The position numbers were made by a program, and so were the translations under genes. Positions 1 to 7,867 of a stretch of 13,311 nucleotides of DNA are shown piece by piece (the first letter of the stretch is position 1; each line of letters opens with the position of its first letter). Location: NCBI GenBank assembly GCA_017400415.1, contig JAFPTE010000034.1, forward strand, positions 1-13,311, written 5' to 3'. Source of the DNA: Oscillospiraceae bacterium (lineage in GTDB: Bacteria > Bacillota > Clostridia > Oscillospirales > Oscillospiraceae). The notes below the pieces were generated by a model. The model saw only the letters and a program-made list of their open reading frames with translations. It did no database searches and was not told the DNA's origin.

Positions 1-1
1 C

Positions 2-220
2 TTCAAGTCCACCGGCATAAAGGACGGCAAGCGTGCCTTCCAGTGGCCCTGCATCATCCGTGCGGTGAACACCAAGGACGCCATGCAGGCCACCGTTGAG
101 AGAGTGGACTATGAGGTGCTGGAACGCATCACTTACCGCATCACCCATGAGGTCCCGTCCATCAACCGTGTGCTTTACGATTTGACTCCGAAGCCCACTG
201 CAACCATCGAATACGAATAA
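2..220 (+). CDS. guaA: GMP synthase (glutamine-hydrolysing), C-terminal fragment
   Basis: This is the last 72 codons of a gene that begins before the window; the reading frame is open from base 2 to the TAA at 218-220. The product converts XMP to GMP with glutamine and ATP, the last step of guanine nucleotide synthesis in the cytoplasm. The visible part is the C-terminal dimerisation domain. It shows the family's closing pattern, with ITHEVPSINRVLYDLTPKP followed by the terminal ATIEYE, where well-known GuaA proteins end in PPATIEWE. The amidotransferase and ATP-pyrophosphatase domains lie outside the window. A terminator follows directly, so guaA ends its own transcription unit. The identification rests on the C-terminal motif only, but that motif is distinctive. 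Confidence 0.88.
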   Translation, partial: FKSTGIKDGKRAFQWPCIIRAVNTKDAMQATVERVDYEVLERITYRITHEVPSINRVLYDLTPKPTATIEYE

Positions 221-225
221 GAAAC

Positions 226-267
226 TGCCCGGGGAGCCCCAACGGTGGACTCCCTGGGTACTTTTTT
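226..267 (+). terminator. Intrinsic terminator of guaA
   Basis: An 11-bp stem (226-236 with 250-260, including two G-T pairs) closes a 13-nt loop and is followed by a run of six T at 262-267. It begins 5 nt after the guaA stop, so it separates guaA from the operon that starts downstream. Confidence 0.85.
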
Positions 268-301
268 GCGCCCCGGAGCATTATAACCGGCAAAAAATCT
301 A

Positions 302-330
302 TTGTAAAAAACTGCCGACGGTGTTATTAT
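302..330 (+). promoter_or_regulatory. Sigma-A-like promoter of the trmH-dprA-topA-plsX-rnc operon
   Basis: A -35 box TTGTAA (302-307) and a -10 box TATTAT (325-330, one mismatch from TATAAT) are separated by exactly 17 bp. Transcription would start near 337, giving a leader of about 50 nt before the first gene at 386. It lies just after the guaA terminator, where a new transcription unit is expected. No riboswitch-like structure was seen in the leader. Confidence 0.6.
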
Positions 331-385
331 AAATAAGTATGTGAAATACTATTTCAAAAGAGCGGAGAGGGAGGCGGCCCGTTAA

Positions 386-1138
386 ATGCTTACAAGCAGA
401 CAGAACAGCGAGGTAAAGCGCCTTCGTGCTCTCGCATCCCAGAAGAAGGCCAGAGACCTGTCCGGTCAGTTCTATGGGGACAGCCCCAAGCTCCTTCTGG
501 AGGCTATCGGCCGCCGTCTGGAGGTCACAAGCGTACTGGGTACCGGACCCAGGCCCGGATACCTGCCCGGTGATGTTCCGTATCAGGAGACAGATCCCGA
601 GATTATTGATTATATCTCGCCTCAGGCTTCCCCCCAGGGCATTGTGTTTTCCGCAAGGATTCCGGTAAGCGCAGAAAAGCCCACGCTTAAAAATGCAGTT
701 ATCCTTGAAAGCATTCAGGACCCGGGCAATCTGGGCACCCTTATCCGCACTGCAAACGCCTTCGGCGCAGGCTGGGTCATTCTTACAGGCTCCTGCGCCG
801 ACCTATGGAGCGCAAAGACCTTACGGGCCTCCATGGGGGCGGTATTTCGCCAGAGAACGGCTGTGCTGACTCTTGAGGAGCTTTCTGCTCTCAGAGAGAG
901 GGAAGGGACCGTACTTCTTGGCGCCGCACTGTCGGACAGAAGCCGGGATCTGAGGCTTGTGCAATATGAAAGCCCTGCCGTCTGCATCGGCAACGAGGGA
1001 AACGGACTGTCCCGCAGACTGCTTGAAATGTGCAATGAGGAGATAATAATCCCCATGGTGCCGGACTGCGAGTCTCTTAATGCCTCCGCCGCCGGCGCCG
1101 TTGTCATGTGGGAGCTTTTGGGAAGACGTCTTCCCTGA
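386..1138 (+). CDS. TrmH/SpoU-family RNA 2'-O-methyltransferase
   Basis: This 250-residue SPOUT-class enzyme should transfer a methyl group from S-adenosylmethionine to a ribose 2'-hydroxyl in rRNA or tRNA. All three SpoU motifs are visible. Motif 1 is NLGTLIRTANAFGAG, with N115 and R121. Motif 2 is GNEGNGLS at residues 202-209. Motif 3 is SLNASAAGAV from residue 230. Together they form the knotted SAM-binding domain in the C-terminal half. The first 100 residues match the small substrate-binding domain placed in front of it in RlmB/TsnR-like proteins. The ATG at 386 follows a purine-rich GAGAGGGAGG. It is the first gene of the operon, 23 nt ahead of dprA. The RNA target (for example 23S rRNA, as for RlmB) cannot be told from the sequence, so no gene symbol is given. 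Confidence 0.88.
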   Translation: MLTSRQNSEVKRLRALASQKKARDLSGQFYGDSPKLLLEAIGRRLEVTSVLGTGPRPGYLPGDVPYQETDPEIIDYISPQASPQGIVFSARIPVSAEKPTLKNAVILESIQDPGNLGTLIRTANAFGAGWVILTGSCADLWSAKTLRASMGAVFRQRTAVLTLEELSALREREGTVLLGAALSDRSRDLRLVQYESPAVCIGNEGNGLSRRLLEMCNEEIIIPMVPDCESLNASAAGAVVMWELLGRRLP

Positions 1139-1161
1139 ACTATTCCGAAAGAGGTGAGAAC

Positions 1162-2421
1162 ATGGCTGAACTCAGATACTGGGTATGGCTCGCAACCCGC
1201 AGGGGACTGGGAGCCAGGACTGCCTTTGAGCTTCTGAACCACTTCGGCTCTCCGGAGGAGATATTCTTTGCGGATAAGCCTAAGCTCAGTGCGGTTCTGC
1301 CTGTGAATTCTCCGCTTCTTTCCGATTCGTCGCCCCTTTTCGACCACGACCTGGACGAGGCGAGAGCCATCGTCCGCTACTGCACGGAGAAGAGAATATC
1401 CATACTGACCTACCCGGACGGGGCATATCCGGCCAGACTTAAGAATATCTATGACCCGCCTCTGGTGCTCTACGTGTACGGAAGGCTGCCGGAGCTGGAT
1501 GATGAGGCCGTTGTGGCAGTGGTGGGCACAAGAGAGTGCTCCGCCACGGGACTGACCAATGCAGAGCGCATCTCCTATGAGATAGCCAAGATGGGCGGAA
1601 TCATCGTCTCCGGCCTTGCCCGGGGCATCGACTCTGCCGCAGCCCGGGGCGCAATCCGCGCAGGAGGCAAGGTCATCGGCGTACTCGGCTCCGGTGTGGA
1701 CGTGGTTTATCCCCAGTCCAACCGTGCCCTGTTCGGCGATATTTACAGGACCGGCGCACTCATAAGCGAGTATCCGCCTCAGACGAAACCGGAAAAGAGC
1801 CATTTTCCTGCCAGAAACCGTATCATGAGCGGTATTTCCATGGGAGTGCTGGTGGTGGAGGCGCCGGAAAAGAGCGGCGCCCTCATTACCGCAGCCCGAG
1901 CCCTTGAGCAGGGCAGGGACGTTTTCGCCGTGCCGGGGAGCCTTGATAACCGCCTGGCGGCCGGCTCCAATGCTCTCCTTAAGGAGGGCGCACAGGTGGT
2001 GACCTGCGGCCGTGATATTATGGAGCTGTATGAGGCCTATTATCCGGAGAAGGTCCGTATGGCGCCGAGACTTACGGAGCTGGACGAGCGGGGAAAGAGA
2101 ATGATGGTGGAGAGAGAGCTGGCCGCCGTGCAGCAGCAGGAGAAAGCTGCGCCCGTCTCCCGTGAACCGGCAAAAAACACCGTTGACAAGAAAAAGCCGG
2201 AGGATTATATTGAAATATCCCAGGCCCTGGAAGACCTGAGCCCGGAAGAGCTTCAGGTCCTTAAAAGCATCGATAAGCGCAGCATGCATGTGGATGATAT
2301 TATCGCCCGGTCCGGCATGGAGCCCGCCCTGGTACTCTCCTGCCTTACAATGCTTGAAATCTCCGGTGCAGTAACCCAGGAGGCCGGGAAAAGATTTACT
2401 GCCCGTATCATTATTAAGTGA
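1162..2421 (+). CDS. dprA: DNA-processing protein DprA (Smf)
   Basis: DprA binds incoming single-stranded DNA and loads RecA during natural transformation. The protein has 419 residues. An N-terminal helical SAM-like domain comes first, then the Rossmann-like DprA core: VAVVGTRECSATG (G122-R124), SGLARGID (150-157), GVLGSGVDVVYP and FPARNRI (215-221). A C-terminal winged-helix domain from about residue 355 (EELQVLKSIDKRSMHVDDI) resembles the DprA_WH domain. An in-frame ATG lies 54 nt upstream but sits inside the trmH gene. The ATG at 1162 is chosen because AGAGGTGAG (1150-1158) precedes it at good spacing and MAELRYWVWLA is a normal DprA start. It is coupled to topA, its usual neighbour in Firmicutes. 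Its presence suggests competence potential, though no other competence gene is in view. Confidence 0.95.
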   Translation: MAELRYWVWLATRRGLGARTAFELLNHFGSPEEIFFADKPKLSAVLPVNSPLLSDSSPLFDHDLDEARAIVRYCTEKRISILTYPDGAYPARLKNIYDPPLVLYVYGRLPELDDEAVVAVVGTRECSATGLTNAERISYEIAKMGGIIVSGLARGIDSAAARGAIRAGGKVIGVLGSGVDVVYPQSNRALFGDIYRTGALISEYPPQTKPEKSHFPARNRIMSGISMGVLVVEAPEKSGALITAARALEQGRDVFAVPGSLDNRLAAGSNALLKEGAQVVTCGRDIMELYEAYYPEKVRMAPRLTELDERGKRMMVERELAAVQQQEKAAPVSREPAKNTVDKKKPEDYIEISQALEDLSPEELQVLKSIDKRSMHVDDIIARSGMEPALVLSCLTMLEISGAVTQEAGKRFTARIIIK

Positions 2422-2430
2422 GGATAAGAA

Positions 2431-4641
2431 ATGGCAAAAACCAAGAATCTTGTGATTGTGGAATCTCCCGCCAAGGCAAAGACCATTGAAAAATACCTTG
2501 GCTCTGAATATAAGGTCACCGCTTCCATGGGCCACCTCCGTGATCTGCCCAAGAGCACCCTGGGTGTGGATATCGAATCCGGCTTCGTGCCGGAGTATAT
2601 CCCGGTCAAGGGCCGTGAGGACACCATCAGCGAGCTGAAAAAGGCCACGAAGTCCGCCTCCAAGGTGTTCCTGGCCACCGACCCGGACCGGGAGGGAGAG
2701 GCGATATCCTGGCATCTGAAGGAGCTTCTGGGCATTCCCGACGACCAGGTGTACAGAGTTACCTTCAATGAAATCACCAAAAATGTTGTGACCTCCAGCA
2801 TCAATAACCCCAGGGCCATTGACATGGACCTGGTGGATGCTCAGCAGGCCCGCCGTATTCTGGACCGGATCGTGGGCTATAAGCTCTCTCCGCTGCTCTG
2901 GAAGAAGGTCCGCAGGGGCCTTTCTGCCGGCCGTGTGCAGTCCGTGGCCACCCGGATGGTGGTGGACAGGGAAAACGAGATAAACAGCTTCATTCCCCAG
3001 GAATACTGGTATCTGGACGCAAAGCTCTCCAACAAGGAGGGCACGGAGTTTACCGCACGCTATTATGGCTCTGACGGAAAGAAGCGTGAGCTCGATTCCA
3101 AGGAGGCCGTGGAGCAGGTCAAGGCAGATGTGGAAGCCGGCACCTTCTCCGTGGGCTCAGTCAAGAGACAGGATAAGCTCCGTTCTCCGGCCCCTCCGTT
3201 CATTACCTCCACTCTTCAGCAGGAGGCCTCCCGCAAGCTCTCCATGACGCCGAAGCGCACCATGGCCCTTGCCCAGAACCTCTATGAGGGCGTTGAGGTG
3301 GAGGGAGAGGGCACCGTGGGTCTCATTACCTATATGCGTACCGACTCCCTGCGCATCTCCGAGGAGGCTCTTAAAAACGCCGAAAAGGTCATCGTTGCCC
3401 GCTACGGCAAGGATTACTACAACGGCTCGCCCCGCCGCTTCAAGACCAAATCCGGGGCCCAGGACGCCCATGAGGCTATCCGCCCCTCCGACCCGTCTCT
3501 TACGCCGGAGCGTGTCCGCTCCAGCCTCCAGGCGGACCAGTACCGGCTGTACCGGCTTATCTGGAACCGCTTCATTGCCTCTCAGATGGCGCCTGCTGTC
3601 TACGACAGCGTCACCGCAGAGCTCATAAACGGCCGCCACGCCTTCAGAGCGGGCAGCTCCGCCATACGCTTTCCCGGCTTTACCGCAGTATATGAAGAGG
3701 GCAGGGACGATGAGAGCCAGGAGAGGGAGCTTCCGATTCCCGAGCTTAAGGACGGGGAGGAGCTTATCCTCAAAAAGCTCACGGAGGAGCAGAAGTTCAC
3801 CCAGCCCCCTGCAAGATATACGGAAGCCACTCTCGTCAAGGCTATGGAGGAGTCCGGCGTAGGCCGGCCCAGCACCTATGCGCCTACTGTTTCAACAATT
3901 CTGGACCGTGAGTACGTTGTGAAGGAGGGCAAGGCCCTTAAGCCCACGCCTCTGGGCGAGGTTGTTACCCAGCTTATGAAGGACCACTTCAACGACATTG
4001 TGGACGTGGGCTTCACCGCCCGCATGGAGGGTGAGCTGGATAACGTGGAAAAGGGCGAAAAACCCTGGAAAGAGGTCCTGCAGGAGTTCTATACCCCCTT
4101 TGAATCTGAACTGGAAAATGCCGAAAAGGCCCTGGAGGGTGAGCATATCAGGATTCCCGTGGAGGAGTCCGATGAGGTCTGTGACGTCTGCGGCAGAAGG
4201 ATGGTTGTCAAAACCGGACGCTTCGGCCGGTTCCTGGCCTGCCCGGGTTACCCGGAGTGCACCTTCACGAAGCCTATCGTTATTGAAATGCCCGGCAGGT
4301 GCCCCAAGTGCGGCGGCAGGATTCTGAAGCGCACATCAAAGAACGGCTATACCTATTACGCCTGCGAGAGGCTTAAGGAATGCGGCTTTTTGACCTGGGA
4401 CGTGCCCACGAAGGACCTGTGCCCCGAGTGCGGCAAGACCATGTTCAAAAAATCCGGCAGGGGCTTCAATAAGCCCTTCTGCATCAATGAGACCTGTCCC
4501 AACTTCCTGCCTGAGGAAAAGCGAGGCTACCGCAGAAAAGCTTCCGATGCAGCCGGCGAAAAGGCCGACGGCAAGAAAGCTTCTGCAAAAAAGACTGGGG
4601 CAAAAAAGACAGCCGCCAGAAAGAAAAAAGCTGCCGAGTAA
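2431..4641 (+). CDS. topA: DNA topoisomerase I (type IA)
   Basis: This enzyme relaxes negative supercoils by cutting and resealing one DNA strand. It has 736 residues. The Toprim domain shows E11 in LVIVESPAKAKT and the acidic triad in TDPDREGE (D84, D86, E88). The active-site tyrosine is Y301 in LITYMRTDS. RVQSVATRMV is also typical of the family. Three C-terminal zinc-ribbon (topoisomerase DNA-binding) repeats start at C584, C624 and C664. The protein ends in a lysine/alanine-rich tail of about 28 residues. The start is 9 nt after the dprA stop, and the GTGAGGA that overlaps that stop can act as the ribosome binding site, so translation is probably coupled. Firmicutes commonly have dprA-topA in this order. 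The usual next gene, trmFO, is absent and plsX follows instead. Confidence 0.97.
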   Translation: MAKTKNLVIVESPAKAKTIEKYLGSEYKVTASMGHLRDLPKSTLGVDIESGFVPEYIPVKGREDTISELKKATKSASKVFLATDPDREGEAISWHLKELLGIPDDQVYRVTFNEITKNVVTSSINNPRAIDMDLVDAQQARRILDRIVGYKLSPLLWKKVRRGLSAGRVQSVATRMVVDRENEINSFIPQEYWYLDAKLSNKEGTEFTARYYGSDGKKRELDSKEAVEQVKADVEAGTFSVGSVKRQDKLRSPAPPFITSTLQQEASRKLSMTPKRTMALAQNLYEGVEVEGEGTVGLITYMRTDSLRISEEALKNAEKVIVARYGKDYYNGSPRRFKTKSGAQDAHEAIRPSDPSLTPERVRSSLQADQYRLYRLIWNRFIASQMAPAVYDSVTAELINGRHAFRAGSSAIRFPGFTAVYEEGRDDESQERELPIPELKDGEELILKKLTEEQKFTQPPARYTEATLVKAMEESGVGRPSTYAPTVSTILDREYVVKEGKALKPTPLGEVVTQLMKDHFNDIVDVGFTARMEGELDNVEKGEKPWKEVLQEFYTPFESELENAEKALEGEHIRIPVEESDEVCDVCGRRMVVKTGRFGRFLACPGYPECTFTKPIVIEMPGRCPKCGGRILKRTSKNGYTYYACERLKECGFLTWDVPTKDLCPECGKTMFKKSGRGFNKPFCINETCPNFLPEEKRGYRRKASDAAGEKADGKKASAKKTGAKKTAARKKKAAE

Positions 4642-4662
4642 ACCCGGCGGAACGGAGACAAT

Positions 4663-5688
4663 ATGAAACTTGTTATTGACGCTATGGGCGGCGACAACGC
4701 CCCTCTGGAAATCGTAAAGGGTGCCCTGCAGGCAAACCGTGAGCTGGGTGTCAGCATAATCCTCGTGGGCAGACAGGAGGCCATTGAGGCTTCGCTGAAG
4801 GAGCTCGGGGAGGAGAAGCTTCCGGACGGGGTGGAAATCCTCAACGCCACCCAGGTGGTGGAGATGGAGGATGACCCTGCCACCGCCACCCGCACCAAGA
4901 CCGATTCCTCCATGACAGTGGGCCTTAGGCTTGTTAAGGACGGCCAGGCGGACGCCATGATCTCTGCCGGCTCCACCGGCGCACTGCTCACGGGAGCAAC
5001 ACTTATTGTAAAGCGCATAAAGGGCATACGCAGGGCGGTGCTCTCCGTTATGCTGCCCTCCTCCGGCAAGGGCTTTCTGATTATCGACTGCGGCGCCAAC
5101 GCCGAGTGCACCCCGGAGTTCCTTGTCCAGTTTGCCTATATGGGCAGCTTCTACATGGAAAAGGTCGGCGGAAGAAAGAACCCCAGAGTGGGACTTCTCA
5201 ACATCGGCGTGGAGGAGACCAAGGGTACAGAGCTGCAGAAGAATACCTATGCCCTTCTGAAGCAGGCCGGGGATAAGGGCAGCCTGAACTTTGTGGGCAA
5301 TGTGGAGGCCAGAGGGGCCTTCACCGATGACTGCGACGTGCTGGTTGCGGACGGCTTCTCCGGCAACGTGCTGCTGAAGGGCTCCGAGGGCCTGGGAATC
5401 ATGGCCATGGGCGAGCTCAAGGCCATGTTCAAGAAGAGCATTTTCTCCAAGCTGGCAGCCCTTATCGTAAAGGATGACCTTATGGCCTTCAAGAAGAAGT
5501 TTGACGCCTCCGAGGTGGGCGGTACCATGCTTCTGGGTATCTCAAAGCCCGTTATAAAGGCCCACGGCTCCGCCAAGGCAAAGGATATTGTCGGCGCAGC
5601 AAAGCAGGCCGTGAAGGCCGTTGAGTCCGGAATCTGCGATACCATTGCAGAAAACATCGAGTATATGAAGGTGAGCGATTCTCAATGA
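4663..5688 (+). CDS. plsX: Phosphate acyltransferase PlsX
   Basis: PlsX makes acyl-phosphate from acyl-ACP and phosphate, the first step of the PlsX/PlsY/PlsC route to phosphatidic acid. It is a peripheral membrane enzyme. The protein has 341 residues, a normal family length. It begins with the hallmark MKLVIDAMGGDNAPLEIV and contains SAGSTGALLTGA, the glycine-rich DGFSGNVLLKGSEG and GISKPVIKAHGSAKAKD, all typical of PlsX. The start follows GGAGA (4654-4658) and lies 21 nt after topA. Its stop overlaps the rnc start by 4 nt (ATGA), so plsX and rnc are translationally coupled. In many Firmicutes acpP sits between plsX and rnc; here there is no room for it. Confidence 0.95.
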   Translation: MKLVIDAMGGDNAPLEIVKGALQANRELGVSIILVGRQEAIEASLKELGEEKLPDGVEILNATQVVEMEDDPATATRTKTDSSMTVGLRLVKDGQADAMISAGSTGALLTGATLIVKRIKGIRRAVLSVMLPSSGKGFLIIDCGANAECTPEFLVQFAYMGSFYMEKVGGRKNPRVGLLNIGVEETKGTELQKNTYALLKQAGDKGSLNFVGNVEARGAFTDDCDVLVADGFSGNVLLKGSEGLGIMAMGELKAMFKKSIFSKLAALIVKDDLMAFKKKFDASEVGGTMLLGISKPVIKAHGSAKAKDIVGAAKQAVKAVESGICDTIAENIEYMKVSDSQ

Positions 5689-6353
5689 GGGGACTTGAAG
5701 AAAAGCTCGGCTATACCTTTAAAAACCGCAGCCTTCTGAAAAAAGCCGTGACCCACAGCTCCTATGCCAACGAGAACAGGGCCCAGGGAGAGTGCAACGA
5801 GCGCCTGGAGTTTCTGGGCGATTCCATACTGGGCTTTGTGGTGGCGGATTATCTGTACAACAAATTCCCGGGACTGCCGGAGGGCAAGATGACCCGTCTC
5901 CGGGCCGAGATGGTCTGTGAGGAGAACCTGGCCGTGACCGCAAGGGGTCTTGAGCTGGGCAAATACCTCCTTCTCGGCAAGGGGGAGGAGCTGGGAGGGG
6001 GCCGCACAAGGCCCTCCATAAACGCCGACGCCGTGGAGTCCTTACTGGCGGCGGTGTACCTGGACGGAGGCCTCGCCGAGGCCAGCAGGCTCATATACAC
6101 CCATATTATCGACCGCTTCCCCATAAAGGAGCACAAGACTCCGGACAGCAAAACGATGCTCCAGGAGCTGGTGCAGGAGGTGCCCGGAAGGACGCTGAAA
6201 TACGTTCTCAAGGGCGAATCCGGACCGGACCACAAAAAGGTTTTCACCGTGGCGGCGGTGCTGGATGACGTGGAAATCTCCGTGGGCTCCGCCGGCAGCA
6301 AGAAGGCCGCCGAGCAGGAGGCCGCCAGACTGGCCCTCGAAAAGCTGTCATGA
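5685..6353 (+). CDS. rnc: Ribonuclease III
   Basis: RNase III cuts double-stranded RNA and processes the rRNA precursor and some mRNAs. The protein has 222 residues. The catalytic domain carries the signature NERLEFLGDS with E39, E42 and D46, and the second metal-binding pair D115 and E118 in DAVESLLAAVYLDGG. From about residue 152 a double-stranded-RNA-binding domain follows, ending in GSKKAAEQEAARLALEKL. The ATG at 5685 overlaps the plsX stop (ATGA), and AAGGTGAG shortly upstream can serve as ribosome binding site. The stop in turn overlaps the next gene by 4 nt. The catalytic residues are complete, so an active enzyme is expected. Confidence 0.96.
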   Translation: MRGLEEKLGYTFKNRSLLKKAVTHSSYANENRAQGECNERLEFLGDSILGFVVADYLYNKFPGLPEGKMTRLRAEMVCEENLAVTARGLELGKYLLLGKGEELGGGRTRPSINADAVESLLAAVYLDGGLAEASRLIYTHIIDRFPIKEHKTPDSKTMLQELVQEVPGRTLKYVLKGESGPDHKKVFTVAAVLDDVEISVGSAGSKKAAEQEAARLALEKLS

Positions 6354-7381
6354 GGGCTAAAAGATCGATTATTCCGGTTTTCGTTCCACACCTGGGCTGC
6401 CCCCATACCTGCGTATTCTGCGACCAGAACCGCATTTCCGGCGCAGAAAGCCCGGCCACGGCCCAGGATGTAAAAAACGCTCTCAGGGACGCTCTGGCGC
6501 TTCTGCCGAAGGATACGGAGAAAACTCTGGCCTTTTACGGAGGCAGTTTCACGGCAATCCCCGCCAAAAAGCAGGAGGAACTGCTGGGCGCTGCGGCCCC
6601 CTGGCTGCAGAGAGGCGATATTAAGGATATCCGCCTGAGCACAAGGCCGGACGCAGTGGATGAGGAGACCGTAGACAGGCTGAAAAGGTACGGCGTCAGA
6701 ACTGTTGAGCTGGGTGTTCAGTCCATGGTGCCGGAGGTGCTGGAGGCCTCGCAGCGGGGCCACAGCCCGGAGGACGCCAGAGCCGCCGCCGCACTTATAA
6801 AGTCGGCGGGCTTTGAGCTCATTCTTCAGATGATGACGGGCCTTCCCGGGGACAGCCTTGAACGGAGCCTTTACACCGCACGGGAGCTGATAAAGCTTTC
6901 ACCGGACGGGGTAAGGATTTACCCCGCCGTTATTATAAGAGGAACGGAGCTTGCACGGATGTGGGAGGCGGGAGAGTATCCGGCCCATACCCCGCAGGAG
7001 GCGGCCCGATGGGGCGCAGAGCTTCTGGACCTGTTTGAGGCGGCGGGGATACCCGTTATCCGCTTTGGCCTTAACCCTACGGAGGACCTCTCCGGCGGTG
7101 AAGCCATAGGCGGCGCATATCACCCGGCCCTTCGGGATCTGGCAGAGAGCGTACGGTATCTGAAAAAGGAGCGGCCGCTTCTCTCCGGCGAGGACAGGGG
7201 AGAGACGGTGAGGTTTGCCGTCGGGCACGGCCAGGTCTCCGCCGCAACCGGACAGAGGAGAGCCAACGTGGAGGCGCTGCGCCGTGAATTCGGCTTAAAG
7301 GACGTAAAATTCATAGAAAAAGACCTGAAACCGGGGGAGATTTTGAAAATAGCTTGCAATAATCCTCCGGACAATATATAA
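6350..7381 (+). CDS. Radical SAM protein of the Elp3-like class, no acetyltransferase domain
   Basis: The 343-residue protein begins with a radical SAM cluster motif CPHTCVFC (C17, C21, C24; CX3CX2C), which holds a 4Fe-4S cluster for cleaving S-adenosylmethionine. YGGSFTAIP (from Y63), STRPD, VELGVQSM and MMTGLPGD match the Elp3/COG1243-type radical SAM core. The GNAT acetyltransferase domain of true Elp3 is missing. This short form is common next to rnc and smc in Clostridia, and its substrate is unknown to me; tRNA modification is the family-based guess. The ATG at 6350 overlaps the rnc stop, and no Shine-Dalgarno sequence is evident, so translation probably depends on rnc. smc, which often follows, is not here; yajC comes next. 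Confidence 0.85.
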   Translation: MRAKRSIIPVFVPHLGCPHTCVFCDQNRISGAESPATAQDVKNALRDALALLPKDTEKTLAFYGGSFTAIPAKKQEELLGAAAPWLQRGDIKDIRLSTRPDAVDEETVDRLKRYGVRTVELGVQSMVPEVLEASQRGHSPEDARAAAALIKSAGFELILQMMTGLPGDSLERSLYTARELIKLSPDGVRIYPAVIIRGTELARMWEAGEYPAHTPQEAARWGAELLDLFEAAGIPVIRFGLNPTEDLSGGEAIGGAYHPALRDLAESVRYLKKERPLLSGEDRGETVRFAVGHGQVSAATGQRRANVEALRREFGLKDVKFIEKDLKPGEILKIACNNPPDNI

Positions 7382-7382
7382 T
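7354..7382 (+). promoter_or_regulatory. Sigma-A-like promoter of yajC inside the radical SAM gene
   Basis: TTGCAA (7354-7359) and a perfect TATAAT (7377-7382) are 17 bp apart. Transcription would begin near 7389, giving a short leader of about 26 nt with a strong GGAGG before yajC. The -10 box overlaps the stop codon of the radical SAM gene. No terminator is visible before it, so read-through from the operon could add to yajC expression. Confidence 0.6.
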
Positions 7383-7414
7383 AGCAGGGCAAAAACAGAT
7401 ACGGAGGTCAAAAA

Positions 7415-7801
7415 ATGACTAAAAAGCTTTTAGCTGCAATTTCCGCATGTGCGGCAGTTCTCGTTCTTACAGGCTGTGCCACAACCGGCGCTGAGGGTAC
7501 CGCCGAGGCAGGCGGCATCGGCCCCTGGTTCACCATCATCTACCTGGTCGTTATCCTGGCAGTGATGTACTTCCTTATGATCCGCCCGGAGCAGAAGAGG
7601 AAGAAAAAGGATCAGGAGATGCGCAACAGCCTTTCAATCGGCGATACCGTCACCTCCATCGGCGGCATTGTGGGCAAGGTGGTTGATATGAAGGACGACT
7701 TCATCACCATCGAGACCAGTGAGGACCGGGTTCGGGTCGAGCTTGCAAAGTGGGGCATCTCCTCTGTGGGCAAGAAGACCGAGCAGGATCAGCAGAACTG
7801 A
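7415..7801 (+). CDS. yajC: Sec translocase accessory protein YajC with lipoprotein-like signal
   Basis: YajC is a small accessory subunit of the SecDF/SecYEG protein-export machinery. The 128-residue product has the expected membrane helix (about residues 38-56, FTIIYLVVILAVMYFLMI) followed at once by RPEQKRKKK. The YajC domain then runs through SIGDTVTSIGGIVGKVV and ends in a charged tail. Ahead of this is an extra N-terminal segment: KK, a hydrophobic stretch and the lipobox LTGC with C21, as in a signal peptidase II signal. Most YajC proteins start directly with the single helix, so this form is unusual. GGAGG lies 7 nt before the ATG. It is followed by a strong terminator. The gene call is firm; lipidation is inference. 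Confidence 0.92.
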   Translation: MTKKLLAAISACAAVLVLTGCATTGAEGTAEAGGIGPWFTIIYLVVILAVMYFLMIRPEQKRKKKDQEMRNSLSIGDTVTSIGGIVGKVVDMKDDFITIETSEDRVRVELAKWGISSVGKKTEQDQQN

Positions 7802-7818
7802 AAACCGTAATAAAAGAG

Positions 7819-7866
7819 CCTCCCGGCGAATAACCTCTATCAAGGTTATCTGCGGGGAGGTTTTTT
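7819..7866 (+). terminator. Intrinsic terminator after yajC, overlapping the next gene's ribosome binding site
   Basis: Two 18-nt arms (7819-7836 and 7843-7860) pair at all but three positions around a 6-nt loop, followed by six T (7861-7866). The end of the right arm, GGGGAGG, lies 7 nt before the ATG at 7868 and is the only good Shine-Dalgarno sequence for that gene. The hairpin could therefore both end yajC transcription and hide the ribosome binding site in any read-through transcript. Confidence 0.85.
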
Positions 7867-7867
7867 A

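Noticed and set aside
715..2715. 666-codon open frame on the minus strand
   Set aside because: It lies opposite trmH, dprA and the start of topA, all clearly coding on the plus strand. The translation is rich in H, R and S, without domains, as expected of a shadow frame in GC-rich DNA.
5849..6763. 304-codon minus-strand open frame
   Set aside because: It is antisense to rnc and the radical SAM gene, both with complete family motifs; there is no domain or good start in the antisense frame.
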